Under the pieces are notes generated by a model. That model did not search any database. It had not been told where the DNA came from and saw only the letters and a program-made list of their open reading frames with translations. The position numbers and the translations under genes are program-made. A DNA stretch of 64,000 bases from assembly GCF_028551255.1 (NCBI RefSeq), contig NZ_CP117030.1:186001-250000 (forward strand), given 5' to 3'. The DNA is from Vibrio tubiashii (GTDB lineage: Bacteria > Pseudomonadota > Gammaproteobacteria > Enterobacterales > Vibrionaceae). Shown piece by piece: positions 7,848-17,395 of this stretch; position 1 is the stretch's first letter, and each line of letters starts with the position of its first letter.

Positions 7848-9767
7848 ATGGCAACTGGATTAAGTATTCGACACAAGACTATCGTGGCGACGGTGATGGC
7901 AGTGATTCTGGTCATTGTGGTGCTAATTAGCATTACCGTCAGTCAGGGCCAGAAGATTATCCTCGACAAAACTTATTCACAGCAGATGCCAGCGGCGTTG
8001 GGAGAGGTCAGTAACCAAATTCAACTGGAACTAGAAAAGCCTTTGGTTGTTGCTGAAGTGATGTCCCAGCTACAACCACTTACGGATTTTGACGGTCAAG
8101 ATAGTAGGCAGATCAGTGCACAGCTTGCCGCGATCAAGCAGCAGTTTAATGCTTTAACGGCCTTTTTCGTTACCACTGTCGACGACAGCTATTATTTGCC
8201 CAGTGGAAAGCTCAAATCTATGTCGAGTTCCTCAGCGGATGACCAATGGTTTTATGGCTTTCTCAATGGCGACAAACAGGTCGAGCTGTCGATTGATATC
8301 GACGATGGTACAGGCATCGCAACGGTTTTTGTTAACCATGTTGTGATTAGTCAAGGCCGCCGCGTAGGAGTGACGGGGATTGGTCTGTCGCTCGAAAACT
8401 TAGGCAATACTGTCGCTAACTACTCTCTAGGCGATTCAGGTCGATTAATGTTGGTCGACAAGAACGGTGAAGTCAAAGTGCACCCTAATACCCAGCAAGT
8501 TGGAAAGCAGTTGGCTGATATTGGGCTTGGAGCATTGACGCCTGAGCTGCAAACTTTGATTGGAACAGCGCCTGTTATACATGAATCAAAGCTTGAACAA
8601 ACATCGACGATCGTTGGTTTGATGGCCTTACCGCAACTTGATTGGGTGCTGATTTCTGTTCAACCCACCGCTGAAGTGCTCACCGAGATTAACCACTTCA
8701 TCGAAACGATGATTTGGGTCGGCGGATCTGTAGCACTGCTGTTTATCATTATCAGCGCATATATGACACATATCTTGCTCAAACCACTTTCGACTACAGC
8801 TCAACTGCTGCTTGAAATTGGTAGGGGAGGTGGCGATCTGACTCAACGACTGGATGAAAGTCGTAGTGATGAAGTGGGTAACATTGCCAAGGGGTACAAT
8901 CAGTTTGTCGCCTATATGGGCAACGTTTTACAAGAAATAGAAAGAGCGCGTAAAGAGCTAGTTGCAACCATCAATCTGATTGATCAACAAGCTAACGAAA
9001 TGAAACAGCAGATCCATGGTCAAGAACACAACATTGATCAGGTAGCAACCGCGGTTCATGAAATGAGCGCCAGCTCTGAAGAAATCGCTAACAATGCCAC
9101 CCATACCTCAGACAATGTCTACAAAACTACATTAGAGGTGAAAAACGGTTTGAGCTCAGTGAGTAAAACATACGCACGTACTGAAGCTATGAGCCAACAG
9201 TTAGAGCAGAGTAACCAAAGCATCGGAAAGCTATCAAATGATATCAATGCCATTGATACGGTACTGGATGTCATCAGTGGTGTCTCTGAGCAAACCAATC
9301 TACTGGCATTAAACGCTGCTATAGAAGCGGCACGAGCAGGTGAACAAGGCCGTGGCTTTGCTGTTGTTGCCGATGAAGTAAGAACATTAGCCTCTCGAAC
9401 CCATGAGTCTGCCAGTGAAATTCGTACCATCATTGAAAACTTACAGGGACTTAGTAACACAGTCGTTAGTGAAGTTAGCCAGAGCCACAAAATAGGTAGT
9501 GAGTGTCTCACCGCAGCTAAAGAGTCTGAACACCACCTTGCCTCTATCAGCAATATTGTTGAGGAGATCAATCAACTCAGTGCACAGACTGCCACCGCAA
9601 CAGGCCAACAGTCTCAGGTCATTAATGAGATTGCACCGCACGTTGAAAGTATTGCCGATGTAGCAAAAAGCAATACTGAGATGGTCACGCAAACATCACA
9701 ACACTGCGTTAGTTTGAAGAGAAATGCTGACTCTCTTAGTGAGCTAGTGGCTAAGTTTCGGTTTTAG
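7848..9767 (+). CDS. Methyl-accepting chemotaxis protein with long periplasmic sensor (Cache-like)
   Basis: Transmembrane chemoreceptor. The first helix spans about 10-30 and the second about 285-308, leaving roughly 255 periplasmic residues, the size of a double Cache domain. A HAMP segment and the cytoplasmic coiled coil follow, with the conserved hairpin tip [20 protein letters not shown]. The C terminus lacks a CheR-binding NWETF-like pentapeptide. AGGAG stands nine bases before the ATG at 7848; a GTG at 7845 is an alternative. Its place between urate and urea genes suggests a purine, allantoin or urea ligand, which is inference only. Confidence 0.9.
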   Translation: MATGLSIRHKTIVATVMAVILVIVVLISITVSQGQKIILDKTYSQQMPAALGEVSNQIQLELEKPLVVAEVMSQLQPLTDFDGQDSRQISAQLAAIKQQFNALTAFFVTTVDDSYYLPSGKLKSMSSSSADDQWFYGFLNGDKQVELSIDIDDGTGIATVFVNHVVISQGRRVGVTGIGLSLENLGNTVANYSLGDSGRLMLVDKNGEVKVHPNTQQVGKQLADIGLGALTPELQTLIGTAPVIHESKLEQTSTIVGLMALPQLDWVLISVQPTAEVLTEINHFIETMIWVGGSVALLFIIISAYMTHILLKPLSTTAQLLLEIGRGGGDLTQRLDESRSDEVGNIAKGYNQFVAYMGNVLQEIERARKELVATINLIDQQANEMKQQIHGQEHNIDQVATAVHEMSASSEEIANNATHTSDNVYKTTLEVKNGLSSVSKTYARTEAMSQQLEQSNQSIGKLSNDINAIDTVLDVISGVSEQTNLLALNAAIEAARAGEQGRGFAVVADEVRTLASRTHESASEIRTIIENLQGLSNTVVSEVSQSHKIGSECLTAAKESEHHLASISNIVEEINQLSAQTATATGQQSQVINEIAPHVESIADVAKSNTEMVTQTSQHCVSLKRNADSLSELVAKFRF

Positions 9768-9820
9768 TTGAGGTAATTTTACGAGTCATCTCTCCAAATT
9801 GGTGAAATTGAATATGTAAT

Positions 9821-9861
9821 TGCACTAGTATGCAGCGATGTGCTATCGCTTGGTTGCACCA
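9821..9861. promoter_or_regulatory. Two TGCACYA half-sites, possible NtrC enhancer
   Basis: TGCACTA at 9821-9827 and TGCACCA at 9855-9861 each match the left half of the NtrC consensus TGCACYA-N5-TGGTGCA. Neither has a good right half. They lie about 70-110 bases upstream of a sigma-54-like promoter, a normal distance for an enhancer. Confidence 0.35.
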
Positions 9862-9930
9862 AAATAACAAGATTTAAATTTAATCTATTTATAATCAAAT
9901 AGTTATGAATTTTATCTTTAAGTTATTAAT

Positions 9931-9948
9931 TTGGCATCGATTTTGGAT
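9931..9948 (+). promoter_or_regulatory. Candidate sigma-54 promoter of the urea/urease operon
   Basis: TTGGCATCGATTTTGGAT resembles the YTGGCACG-N4-TTGCW consensus: the GG of the -24 element is present and the -12 element reads TTGG where TTGC is expected. It ends 53 bases before urtA. Nitrogen control of urea uptake is common, but the -12 mismatch keeps this tentative. Confidence 0.4.
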
Positions 9949-10001
9949 TTGTTTCCTTAGGAAAAAGAATTGAATAACAATTCACTATAAGGAGATATCC
10001 A

Positions 10002-11285
10002 ATGAACACGAAGTTCAAACTCAAGCTTGCAGCAGTAGGTACCGCATTGGCCTGTATGTCAGGAGTGGTGAGCGCCGCCGACACTATTAAAGTTGGCGTT
10101 TTGCACTCGCTTTCTGGCACCATGGCGATCAGTGAAACCACATTGAAGGACACGGTTCTTATGCTGGTGGAAGAGCAAAATAAAAAAGGCGGCCTACTCG
10201 GTAAAAAGCTTGAGGCGGTAGTGGTCGACCCTGCTTCAAACTGGCCGCTGTTTGCAGAAAAAGCTCGCGAGTTGATTGAAAAAGAGCAAGTCGATGTGGT
10301 GTTCGGTGGCTGGACATCCGTATCGCGCAAATCTATGTTGCCGGTATTCGAAGAACTCAACAGCCTACTTTTCTACCCTGTTCAGTATGAAGGTGAAGAG
10401 TCGTCGAAGAATGTGTTCTACACTGGTGCTGCGCCAAACCAACAAGCGATTCCAGCGGTTGACTACCTAATGAATGAACTTGATGTTGAGCGCTGGGTAC
10501 TGGCCGGCACTGACTATGTATATCCACGTACTACCAATAAAATCTTAGAGTCTTACCTCAAGAGCAAAGGGGTGAGCGAAAAAGACATCATGATTAACTA
10601 CACTCCATTCGGCCACTCAGACTGGCAGTCGATCGTTTCTGACATTAAGAAGTTTGGCGCTGAAGGCAAAAAGACCGCTGTGGTTTCGACGATTAATGGT
10701 GATGCCAACGTCCCCTTCTATAAAGAGCTTGGCGCTCAAGGTATCTCTTCAGAAGATATCCCAGTTGTGGCCTTCTCTGTTGGGGAAGAAGAGCTGTCTG
10801 GTATGGACACCTCTCCGCTTGTCGGCCACTTAGCGGCATGGAACTACTTCATGAGCGTCGATACGGAGAAAAACGATGAGTTCGTCGAAACGTGGCAAAA
10901 GTTTATCGCCAGCGAAAAGCGTGTGACTAACGATCCTATGGAAGCGCACTACATCGGCTTTAACATGTGGGCGCAAGCGGTCACCAATGCAGGAACGACA
11001 GATCCTGAAGCCGTGCAAGATGCATTGATTGGCGTGTCTGTCCCAAACTTGTCAGGCGGTTACTCAACTATGTTGCCTAACCACCATATCACTAAGCCTG
11101 TGTTAATCGGTGAAATCCAAGATGATGGTCAGTTTGATATTGTTTGGGAAACGACGGGCCTTGTAGCAGGTGATGCTTGGTCAGAGTATCTCCCTGAATC
11201 GGCGAAACTCTTCTCTAGCTGGTCGAAGCCGTTTTCTTGCGGTGCGTTTAATGTTGAAACCAAGAAATGTTCAGGGACCAATTAA
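10002..11285 (+). CDS. urtA: Urea ABC transporter, periplasmic substrate-binding protein
   Basis: Captures urea (or short amides) in the periplasm for UrtBCDE. A 25-residue signal peptide ending GVVSAA is followed by the type I binding-protein fold opening DTIKVGVLHSLSGTMAISE, with VFGGWTSVSRKSMLPVFE and LLFYPVQYEGEESSKNVFY, sequences highly typical of UrtA. 427 residues is the usual length. AAGGAGATATCC precedes the ATG. It heads an operon that runs without an obvious terminator to ureG, so urea uptake and urease are made together. A sigma-54-like promoter lies upstream. Confidence 0.96.
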   Translation: MNTKFKLKLAAVGTALACMSGVVSAADTIKVGVLHSLSGTMAISETTLKDTVLMLVEEQNKKGGLLGKKLEAVVVDPASNWPLFAEKARELIEKEQVDVVFGGWTSVSRKSMLPVFEELNSLLFYPVQYEGEESSKNVFYTGAAPNQQAIPAVDYLMNELDVERWVLAGTDYVYPRTTNKILESYLKSKGVSEKDIMINYTPFGHSDWQSIVSDIKKFGAEGKKTAVVSTINGDANVPFYKELGAQGISSEDIPVVAFSVGEEELSGMDTSPLVGHLAAWNYFMSVDTEKNDEFVETWQKFIASEKRVTNDPMEAHYIGFNMWAQAVTNAGTTDPEAVQDALIGVSVPNLSGGYSTMLPNHHITKPVLIGEIQDDGQFDIVWETTGLVAGDAWSEYLPESAKLFSSWSKPFSCGAFNVETKKCSGTN

Positions 11286-11384
11286 GACTCAACACCCCCA
11301 ATAAATAACCTGAAAAGTTTGGCGCTGCATGTGGTAACGCAGCGCATTTTTATTGCCATAAATTCTAACGCAAGGATGCATATC

Positions 11385-13010
11385 ATGACGACCGTATTAC
11401 GGATGCTCTGTGTGCTCGTTTCTGTGCTTATTGGATTAACGACAGCGTCGGCCGAGAACGTTAAGCCACTGACTCAAAACTCTTTTTTCCAGACGTTGAC
11501 TGGAAAGAACACACACGAAAAGCAGCAAGCGGCTAGCTGGCTTGCCTCAAACTATTCTCATGACACAGCCAAGCCCATTCTAGAGGCGTGGCTGAATGGA
11601 CAGCTCTATTACCTTAAAGATCATAAACACGCTCAGCATCAGCAGCTATTTATTATCGAGAGTGCTCAAACAGGGGCAGAGGCGAGACAGGCTTGGATTA
11701 ACGATCCTCTGATCATTGAAAACAAGCGTAAGTTTAAAAAAATAAAAGTGAACAATAAACTTCGTGCTTACCTTCGTACTGAAATTGCATCACTTGGTCT
11801 TAACAGCGAGGACCCAGAGGTTCGCAAGCAGTCAATCAAAGCGCTAACTGGTAACCCTGAAGCGATAGATAAGCTCAGCGCATTACAACAAAGTGAAACC
11901 AACGCAGAGATCGTTGCTATGTTGGCGTTCGCCATTGCGGTTGATGCGGCGCTTGATCCCAAGGCTCCCAATCGCATTGACGCTGTTGAGTCTATCTCTC
12001 AATCCAACCAACCCATTGTACTTAAGACTCTTAACACGATTTTGGCGCAAGAGACTGATCCACAAATCATTGCGGCCGCAGAGCGTGGTTTACAAGATTA
12101 CCAGCAAAGCCAGCGACTCTACGCAGGTGTCGAGACGTTGTTTTTTGGGCTAAGTCTTGGCTCTGTATTGGTGCTGGCGGGAATTGGCTTAGCGATTACC
12201 TTTGGGGTTATGGGCGTGATCAACATGGCGCATGGTGAGTTGATTATGCTTGGAGCTTATACCACCTATGTGATGCAGCAACTGCTTCCGGCTCATACCG
12301 GTGTGGCGCTGATCTTGTCGATTCCTATGGCATTCCTGGTGTCAGGATTGGTTGGGATCTTGATTGAACGCAGTGTGATTCGCCATCTGTATGGGCGACC
12401 TCTTGAAACGTTATTGGCAACCTTCGGTATCAGTTTGATTCTTCAGCAGGCAGTTCGCTCTATCTTCTCTCCGTTAAACCGCTCGGTAAGTACGCCAGAT
12501 TGGATGGCGGGTGCGCTGGAAATCAACCCCATGCTGTCACTGACTTACAACCGCCTCTACATCATCTTGTTCTGTGCCATAGTATTTCTGGCTTTAGTGA
12601 TGATCTTGAAGAAAACCCCCCTCGGATTACAGGTTCGTGCCGTTTCGCAAAACCGCCCGATGGCGAGAGCTATGGGGATTCGTTCTGAGCGTGTCGATGC
12701 GCTGACATTTGGTTTAGGTGCGGGTGTGGCAGGTGTGGCAGGCGTAGCTCTGTCTCAGTTGACCAATGTTGGGCCAAATATGGGCCAAGCCTACATTATC
12801 GATTCCTTTATGGTGGTGGTGTTTGGTGGCGTAGGCAACCTTTGGGGAACACTGGTCGCTGGTTTAGGTTTGGGACTGTTTAATAAGATCTTAGAGCCAT
12901 GGGCCGGAGCGGTACTGGCTAAGATTCTGGTGCTGGTGTTTATCATCTTATTTATTCAGAAGCGACCAAGAGGATTGTTCCCTCAACGTGGTCGCGCGGC
13001 TGAGAGTTAA
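11385..13010 (+). CDS. urtB: Urea ABC transporter permease UrtB
   Basis: First of the two membrane permeases of the urea importer. I place the start at the ATG at 11385 (AAGGA eight bases upstream); the protein then begins with a signal-like MTTVLRMLCVLVSVLIGLTT. A long soluble region of about 240 residues, characteristic of bacterial UrtB and predicted to be outside the membrane, precedes the LivH-like permease domain (VETLFFGLSLGSVLVLAGIG and GVMGVINMAHGELIMLGAYT). 541 residues in total. An upstream in-frame ATG at 11319 has no ribosome site. Confidence 0.94.
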   Translation: MTTVLRMLCVLVSVLIGLTTASAENVKPLTQNSFFQTLTGKNTHEKQQAASWLASNYSHDTAKPILEAWLNGQLYYLKDHKHAQHQQLFIIESAQTGAEARQAWINDPLIIENKRKFKKIKVNNKLRAYLRTEIASLGLNSEDPEVRKQSIKALTGNPEAIDKLSALQQSETNAEIVAMLAFAIAVDAALDPKAPNRIDAVESISQSNQPIVLKTLNTILAQETDPQIIAAAERGLQDYQQSQRLYAGVETLFFGLSLGSVLVLAGIGLAITFGVMGVINMAHGELIMLGAYTTYVMQQLLPAHTGVALILSIPMAFLVSGLVGILIERSVIRHLYGRPLETLLATFGISLILQQAVRSIFSPLNRSVSTPDWMAGALEINPMLSLTYNRLYIILFCAIVFLALVMILKKTPLGLQVRAVSQNRPMARAMGIRSERVDALTFGLGAGVAGVAGVALSQLTNVGPNMGQAYIIDSFMVVVFGGVGNLWGTLVAGLGLGLFNKILEPWAGAVLAKILVLVFIILFIQKRPRGLFPQRGRAAES

Positions 13011-13019
13011 GGAGGCGTT

Positions 13020-14213
13020 ATGACCAATCAAACACACACGAAACCCTCACGCTCTTTTGTCCTTTCTGCACTGCAAGGCGATAAAGGCGGTCAGATGACA
13101 ATATTGGTCATCTTGGCAGCGGTGATCTTAATTCCGGCGGCGAATATGATGTTGCCCGCTTCGCACCCGCTTCACGTCGAAACCTTTACGATTTCATTGT
13201 TGGGTAAATACCTTAGCTATGCGATGTTAGCGCTCGCCGTCGATCTAGTATGGGGCTATTTGGGTATTCTCAGTTTAGGCCATGGCGCTTTCTTTGCGCT
13301 TGGCGGCTACGCGATGGGTATGTATTTAATGCGTCAGATCGGCGATCGCGGTGTCTATGGTAATCCTATCCTGCCTGATTTTATGGTGTTCCTAAACTGG
13401 CAAGAACTGCCTTGGTTTTGGCATGGCTTCGACCAATTCTGGTTTGCGGCTCTGATGGTGGTGCTGGTACCCGGCGCAATGGCGTATGTATTCGGCTATT
13501 TGGCGTTTCGCTCTCGGGTCTCTGGGGTCTATCTCTCCATCATTACTCAAGCTCTCACCTATGCGCTGATGTTGGCGTTTTTTCGCAATGAAATGGGTTT
13601 TGGTGGCAACAATGGCTTAACCGATTTTAAAGACATTCTGGGTTTTAGCTTGCAGCAAGACAGTACCCGAATCGTACTGTTTATTGCGACTGGTATAGGC
13701 CTTATCGTCAGCTATTTGGTCTGTCGCAGCGTCGTGGCGAGCCGTCTTGGTCGCGTATCGGTTGCGATTCGTGATTCCGAATCGCGCACACGCTTTATGG
13801 GTTACGACGTCGATGGCATCAAACTGTGGGTGTTCGTCCTTTCTGCGGTGATCGCCGGGATTGCTGGGGCGCTGTACGTGCCGCAAGTTGGCATTATTAA
13901 CCCAGGTGAATTTGCACCGCTCAATTCGATAGAGGTGGTGGTTTGGGTCGCACTTGGCGGTCGTGCGACCTTGTTTGGTGCGATTGTTGGCGCCTTGGTG
14001 ATCAACTATGCCAAAAGCTGGTTCACGGTGGAGTTTCCAGAAGTGTGGCTGTTTGCCCTCGGAGGCTTGTTCGTCCTTTCAACGCTCTACTTCCCGAAAG
14101 GCTTAATCGGCTTTATCAGTGATAAGTGGCATTTAGTCGTCAATCGAAACCGCGGGCATGACTCCGCTGAGTCGAACACTGACGAAGAGAAAAGCAAGGA
14201 GATCTTGGTATGA
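13020..14213 (+). CDS. urtC: Urea ABC transporter permease UrtC
   Basis: Second membrane permease, LivM-like. The 397-residue protein has about ten hydrophobic segments with the family patterns LGILSLGHGAFFALGGYAMG and SRLGRVSVAIRDSESRTRFMG, the latter the EAA-like loop that meets the ATPases, and a hydrophilic C-terminal tail. GGAGG stands directly before the ATG, nine bases after urtB. It overlaps urtD by four bases, indicating translational coupling. Confidence 0.95.
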   Translation: MTNQTHTKPSRSFVLSALQGDKGGQMTILVILAAVILIPAANMMLPASHPLHVETFTISLLGKYLSYAMLALAVDLVWGYLGILSLGHGAFFALGGYAMGMYLMRQIGDRGVYGNPILPDFMVFLNWQELPWFWHGFDQFWFAALMVVLVPGAMAYVFGYLAFRSRVSGVYLSIITQALTYALMLAFFRNEMGFGGNNGLTDFKDILGFSLQQDSTRIVLFIATGIGLIVSYLVCRSVVASRLGRVSVAIRDSESRTRFMGYDVDGIKLWVFVLSAVIAGIAGALYVPQVGIINPGEFAPLNSIEVVVWVALGGRATLFGAIVGALVINYAKSWFTVEFPEVWLFALGGLFVLSTLYFPKGLIGFISDKWHLVVNRNRGHDSAESNTDEEKSKEILV

Positions 14214-15061
14214 CTGAGTTAAAGCGCACCGAGCAATTTAAGCAATCACTCGCTGAAGTTACGCGTCGAGATCAAGTGTTCTCGTTTCTTAAGCCGGACG
14301 TCCACCCACTGATTGATACCAGACACAACATCTTGCTCTATGTGGAAGGGGTGAATAAAACCTTTGATGGGTTTAAAGCGATTAATGATCTCAATCTGTA
14401 CATCCGTGAAGGCGAGCTGAGATGCATTATTGGCCCAAATGGAGCCGGGAAAACCACCATGATGGACATCATCACGGGTAAGACGAAACCGGATACTGGT
14501 GAAGTTTGGCTCGGCTCGAACCTCAACTTACTTAATATGAATGAAGCCGAGATCGCCAATGCGGGAATTGGCCGTAAGTTTCAAAAGCCGACAGTGATCG
14601 AGTGCTTAACAGTGTGGGAGAACCTCGAACTGGCGATGTCGGGTGTGCGTTCCGTGTGGGGCTCGTATGTGGCGAAGATGACGGGAGAGCAAAAAGATAA
14701 GCTCGAATCGGTACTGAGTTTAATTCATCTGCATGACCACCAAACGCTGCTGGCAGGCAACCTTTCCCACGGCCAAAAACAGTGGTTAGAGATAGGAATG
14801 CTGTTGATGCAAAACCCTAAGCTGCTGCTTATTGATGAGCCTGTGGCTGGCATGACTCACCAAGAGATGGATCGTACATCTGAGCTACTTAACTCACTAG
14901 CTGGTAAACACTCTGTGGTGGTCGTTGAGCATGATATGGACTTTGTTCGCTCTATCGCTAGCCATGTCACTGTGCTTCATCAGGGGCATGTGTTGGCAGA
15001 AGGCACTATGGATGAGGTTCAAGCGCACCAGCAAGTCAAACAGGTTTATTTGGGGGAATAA
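14210..15061 (+). CDS. urtD: Urea ABC transporter ATPase UrtD
   Basis: LivG-like ATP-binding subunit of 283 residues. Walker A is GPNGAGKT, the signature reads LSHGQKQWLEIG, and Walker B is LLLIDEPVAGM, followed by the H-loop in VVVEHDMDFV. An N-terminal extension of about 45 residues before the ATPase core is seen in UrtD proteins. The ATG overlaps the urtC stop. Pairs with UrtE to drive urea import. Confidence 0.95.
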   Translation: MTELKRTEQFKQSLAEVTRRDQVFSFLKPDVHPLIDTRHNILLYVEGVNKTFDGFKAINDLNLYIREGELRCIIGPNGAGKTTMMDIITGKTKPDTGEVWLGSNLNLLNMNEAEIANAGIGRKFQKPTVIECLTVWENLELAMSGVRSVWGSYVAKMTGEQKDKLESVLSLIHLHDHQTLLAGNLSHGQKQWLEIGMLLMQNPKLLLIDEPVAGMTHQEMDRTSELLNSLAGKHSVVVVEHDMDFVRSIASHVTVLHQGHVLAEGTMDEVQAHQQVKQVYLGE

Positions 15062-15062
15062 C

Positions 15063-15758
15063 ATGCTATCAATTTCTGGATTGAACCAGTTTTACGGTGA
15101 GAGCCACACACTTTGGGACTTGGAGATGGAGATCCCCAAAGGAAAATGCACCGTGTTAATGGGGCGTAATGGTGTGGGTAAGACGACCTTACTGCAATGC
15201 ATTATGGGGTTGGTCAAAACAGAGAGTGGCGACATCGCCCTTGAAGGTGACTCTATCATCAAAAAAGAAGCCGAAGCTCGGCCCAGAATGGGGATCGGCT
15301 ATGTTCCACAAGGTCGTCAAATCTTTCCAATGTTAACTGTGGAAGAAAACTTGCAAGTAGGTTTACCTATCCGAGCAAGAGGAGACCGTCACATCCCCGA
15401 ATTTATCTTCGAGCTGTTTCCTGTGTTGAAGGAAATGTTGCATCGCAGAGGGGGCGATTTATCGGGTGGGCAGCAGCAACAACTGGCTATAGGTCGGGCG
15501 CTGGTAATCAACCCTAGCTTACTGATTTTGGATGAACCGACGGAAGGGATTCAGCCCAATATTGTGCAAGAAATCGGCGATATTATTCGCATGTTGAATG
15601 AGAAATTTGGACTTACGGTTTTACTGGTTGAGCAAAAACTGCCGTTCGCCCGTAAGGTCGGTGATCAGTTTTGCATCTTGGATAGAGGGCGCACTGTCGC
15701 CCAAGGGGACATGGAAGAGCTGGATGATAGATTGATAAAGGAGTATCTCACCGTATGA
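15063..15758 (+). CDS. urtE: Urea ABC transporter ATPase UrtE
   Basis: LivF-like ATP-binding subunit, 231 residues from the ATG at 15063, one base after the urtD stop; a longer frame reaching back into urtD is not used. Walker A is GRNGVGKTTLLQ, signature LSGGQQQQLAIGRAL, Walker B LLILDEPTEGIQPN. The stop overlaps the ureD start as ATGA, coupling transporter and urease genes. Confidence 0.95.
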   Translation: MLSISGLNQFYGESHTLWDLEMEIPKGKCTVLMGRNGVGKTTLLQCIMGLVKTESGDIALEGDSIIKKEAEARPRMGIGYVPQGRQIFPMLTVEENLQVGLPIRARGDRHIPEFIFELFPVLKEMLHRRGGDLSGGQQQQLAIGRALVINPSLLILDEPTEGIQPNIVQEIGDIIRMLNEKFGLTVLLVEQKLPFARKVGDQFCILDRGRTVAQGDMEELDDRLIKEYLTV

Positions 15759-16663
15759 TTTGTGAACCTGCCGTTGCGTTTGATTTAGGTGATAATAATC
15801 AGACGCTTAAAAAGAACATCGAGTCTGATGTAGAGAAAGGCTGGAAGGCCATGTTATCGCTTTTGTTTAAAGATAGAGGGGATAAAACCGTCATCAAAGA
15901 CCGTCAACAGAAAGGGCCTTTAGCGATTCAGCGCCCTTTGTATCCCGAAGGGAAAACGTGCCATACCTATTTGTTGCATCCACCCGGCGGTGTGGTCGGT
16001 GGCGACACTCTGCAAATAAGCACTCGTGTGGAACAAGGGGCTCATGCTCTGGTCACCACACCGGGTGCGACTAAGTTTTATCGCTCTGAAAAACGCTACG
16101 CTCATCAGAAACAGATATTGCATGTTGAAGGTGGTGGTTTACTTGAGTGGTTACCGCAAGAAAACATCTTCTTTCCTGACGCCCATGCTCGCCTTGATAC
16201 CGAGATTCACCTTGATCATGATGCCCTATATGTGGGCTGGGAAATGCACTGTTTTGGACGTCCTGCACTAAATGAGGGATTTTCCTCCGGACATTTAGTT
16301 GGAAAAACAGAGGTTTACCGAGATGGAAGAAAAATTTTGACCGAGGGGTTAAATATTTTTGGTGGTGATAAGTCCATGATAGAAAAGGGTTTGCTTAATT
16401 TCTCTCTCGCGGGAACGCTGTATATTTCTGTCGAAAATGAGGATTTTTTTCAACTGGTACAGAGCTTGCTCTCTAACATACAGCAAGAAGTCGGCACAGA
16501 GGACTTAGTGATTGCTGCGACACAGATAGAAGAAATGGTTGTCGTGAGAGCGCTGGGTCGATGGAGTGAGGTGATCTTGGAGAGCTTTCAACAGGTTTGG
16601 CAACAAGCGCGCCAATACTGGACAGGTGAAACTCCCCAGCCCCCAAGGATTTGGGCAACCTAA
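15755..16663 (+). CDS. ureD: Urease accessory protein UreD
   Basis: Scaffold protein that binds apo-urease with UreF and UreG and forms part of the nickel path to the active site. The 302 residues show HPPGGVVGGDTLQI, TTPGATKFYRSE, LEWLPQENIFFPDA and GLNIFGGD, the conserved UreD/UreH segments. A 32-residue lead before MLSLLFKD is less conserved; the ATGA overlap with urtE favours the longer form. Cytoplasmic. Confidence 0.93.
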   Translation: MICEPAVAFDLGDNNQTLKKNIESDVEKGWKAMLSLLFKDRGDKTVIKDRQQKGPLAIQRPLYPEGKTCHTYLLHPPGGVVGGDTLQISTRVEQGAHALVTTPGATKFYRSEKRYAHQKQILHVEGGGLLEWLPQENIFFPDAHARLDTEIHLDHDALYVGWEMHCFGRPALNEGFSSGHLVGKTEVYRDGRKILTEGLNIFGGDKSMIEKGLLNFSLAGTLYISVENEDFFQLVQSLLSNIQQEVGTEDLVIAATQIEEMVVVRALGRWSEVILESFQQVWQQARQYWTGETPQPPRIWAT

Positions 16664-16720
16664 ACTCCATGTTTCTCTTTGCACCTTCTCCATCATGTTA
16701 AGGGAATGGCAAGGAAACCA

Positions 16721-17023
16721 ATGGAATTATCACCGAGAGAAAAAGACAAACTGTTGATCTTCTGCGCTGGGATGCTGGCGCAGCAACGAAAAGAGCGAGG
16801 GTTAAAGCTTAACTATCCAGAGTCTGTAGCATTTATTAGCAGTGCCATTCTTGAAGGTGCTCGCGAAGGCAAAACGGTGTCTGAGCTTATGGACTTTGGA
16901 CGAACACTACTTACTGTTGATGACGTTATGGAGGGCGTGCCTTCCATGATTCCTGATGTACAAGTCGAAGCCACCTTTCCTGATGGGACCAAATTGGTCA
17001 CCGTTCATGAGCCAATCGCCTAG
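16721..17023 (+). CDS. ureA: Urease gamma subunit
   Basis: Smallest structural subunit of the urease (alpha-beta-gamma)3 complex. The 100 residues beginning [20 protein letters not shown] match the usual length; AAGGA lies five bases before this ATG. An in-frame ATG at 16679 would add 14 residues not found in Ure[20 protein letters not shown] and [20 protein letters not shown] are typical. Separate gamma and beta genes are the usual proteobacterial arrangement. Confidence 0.96.
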   Translation: MELSPREKDKLLIFCAGMLAQQRKERGLKLNYPESVAFISSAILEGAREGKTVSELMDFGRTLLTVDDVMEGVPSMIPDVQVEATFPDGTKLVTVHEPIA

Positions 17024-17031
17024 GAGATCAT

Positions 17032-17373
17032 ATGTCAGCACCAACAAGTCAATATTCTGGTTTTATTCCCGGTCAAATTGAATCCGCCCCCGGTGAGATT
17101 GAACTCAATGTTGGCCGCGCGACCATCAAGGTCAAAGTAGAAAATATCGGCGATCGACCAGTACAAATCGGCTCGCATTATCACTTTTTTGAGGTCAACG
17201 ATTCACTGCGCTTTGAACGTGAGGCGTGCAAAGGGTTCCGTCTCAATATCCCTGCCGGCACTGCGACCCGCTTTGAACCTGGCCAATCTCGCACGGTTGA
17301 GTTGGTTGAGTTTGCAGGTAAGCGAGAGATATACGGGTTCCAAGGAAAGGTCATGGGCAAACTCGCCCAATAA
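17032..17373 (+). CDS. ureB: Urease beta subunit
   Basis: Structural subunit, 113 residues, with the family opening [19 protein letters not shown], the [16 protein letters not shown] strand and the [22 protein letters not shown] segment near residues 64-82. It starts eight bases after ureA with AGGAGA ahead of the ATG. Sits between gamma and alpha in the assembled enzyme. Confidence 0.96.
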   Translation: MSAPTSQYSGFIPGQIESAPGEIELNVGRATIKVKVENIGDRPVQIGSHYHFFEVNDSLRFEREACKGFRLNIPAGTATRFEPGQSRTVELVEFAGKREIYGFQGKVMGKLAQ

Positions 17374-17395
17374 AAAACAAAGACAAGGATAGGTA

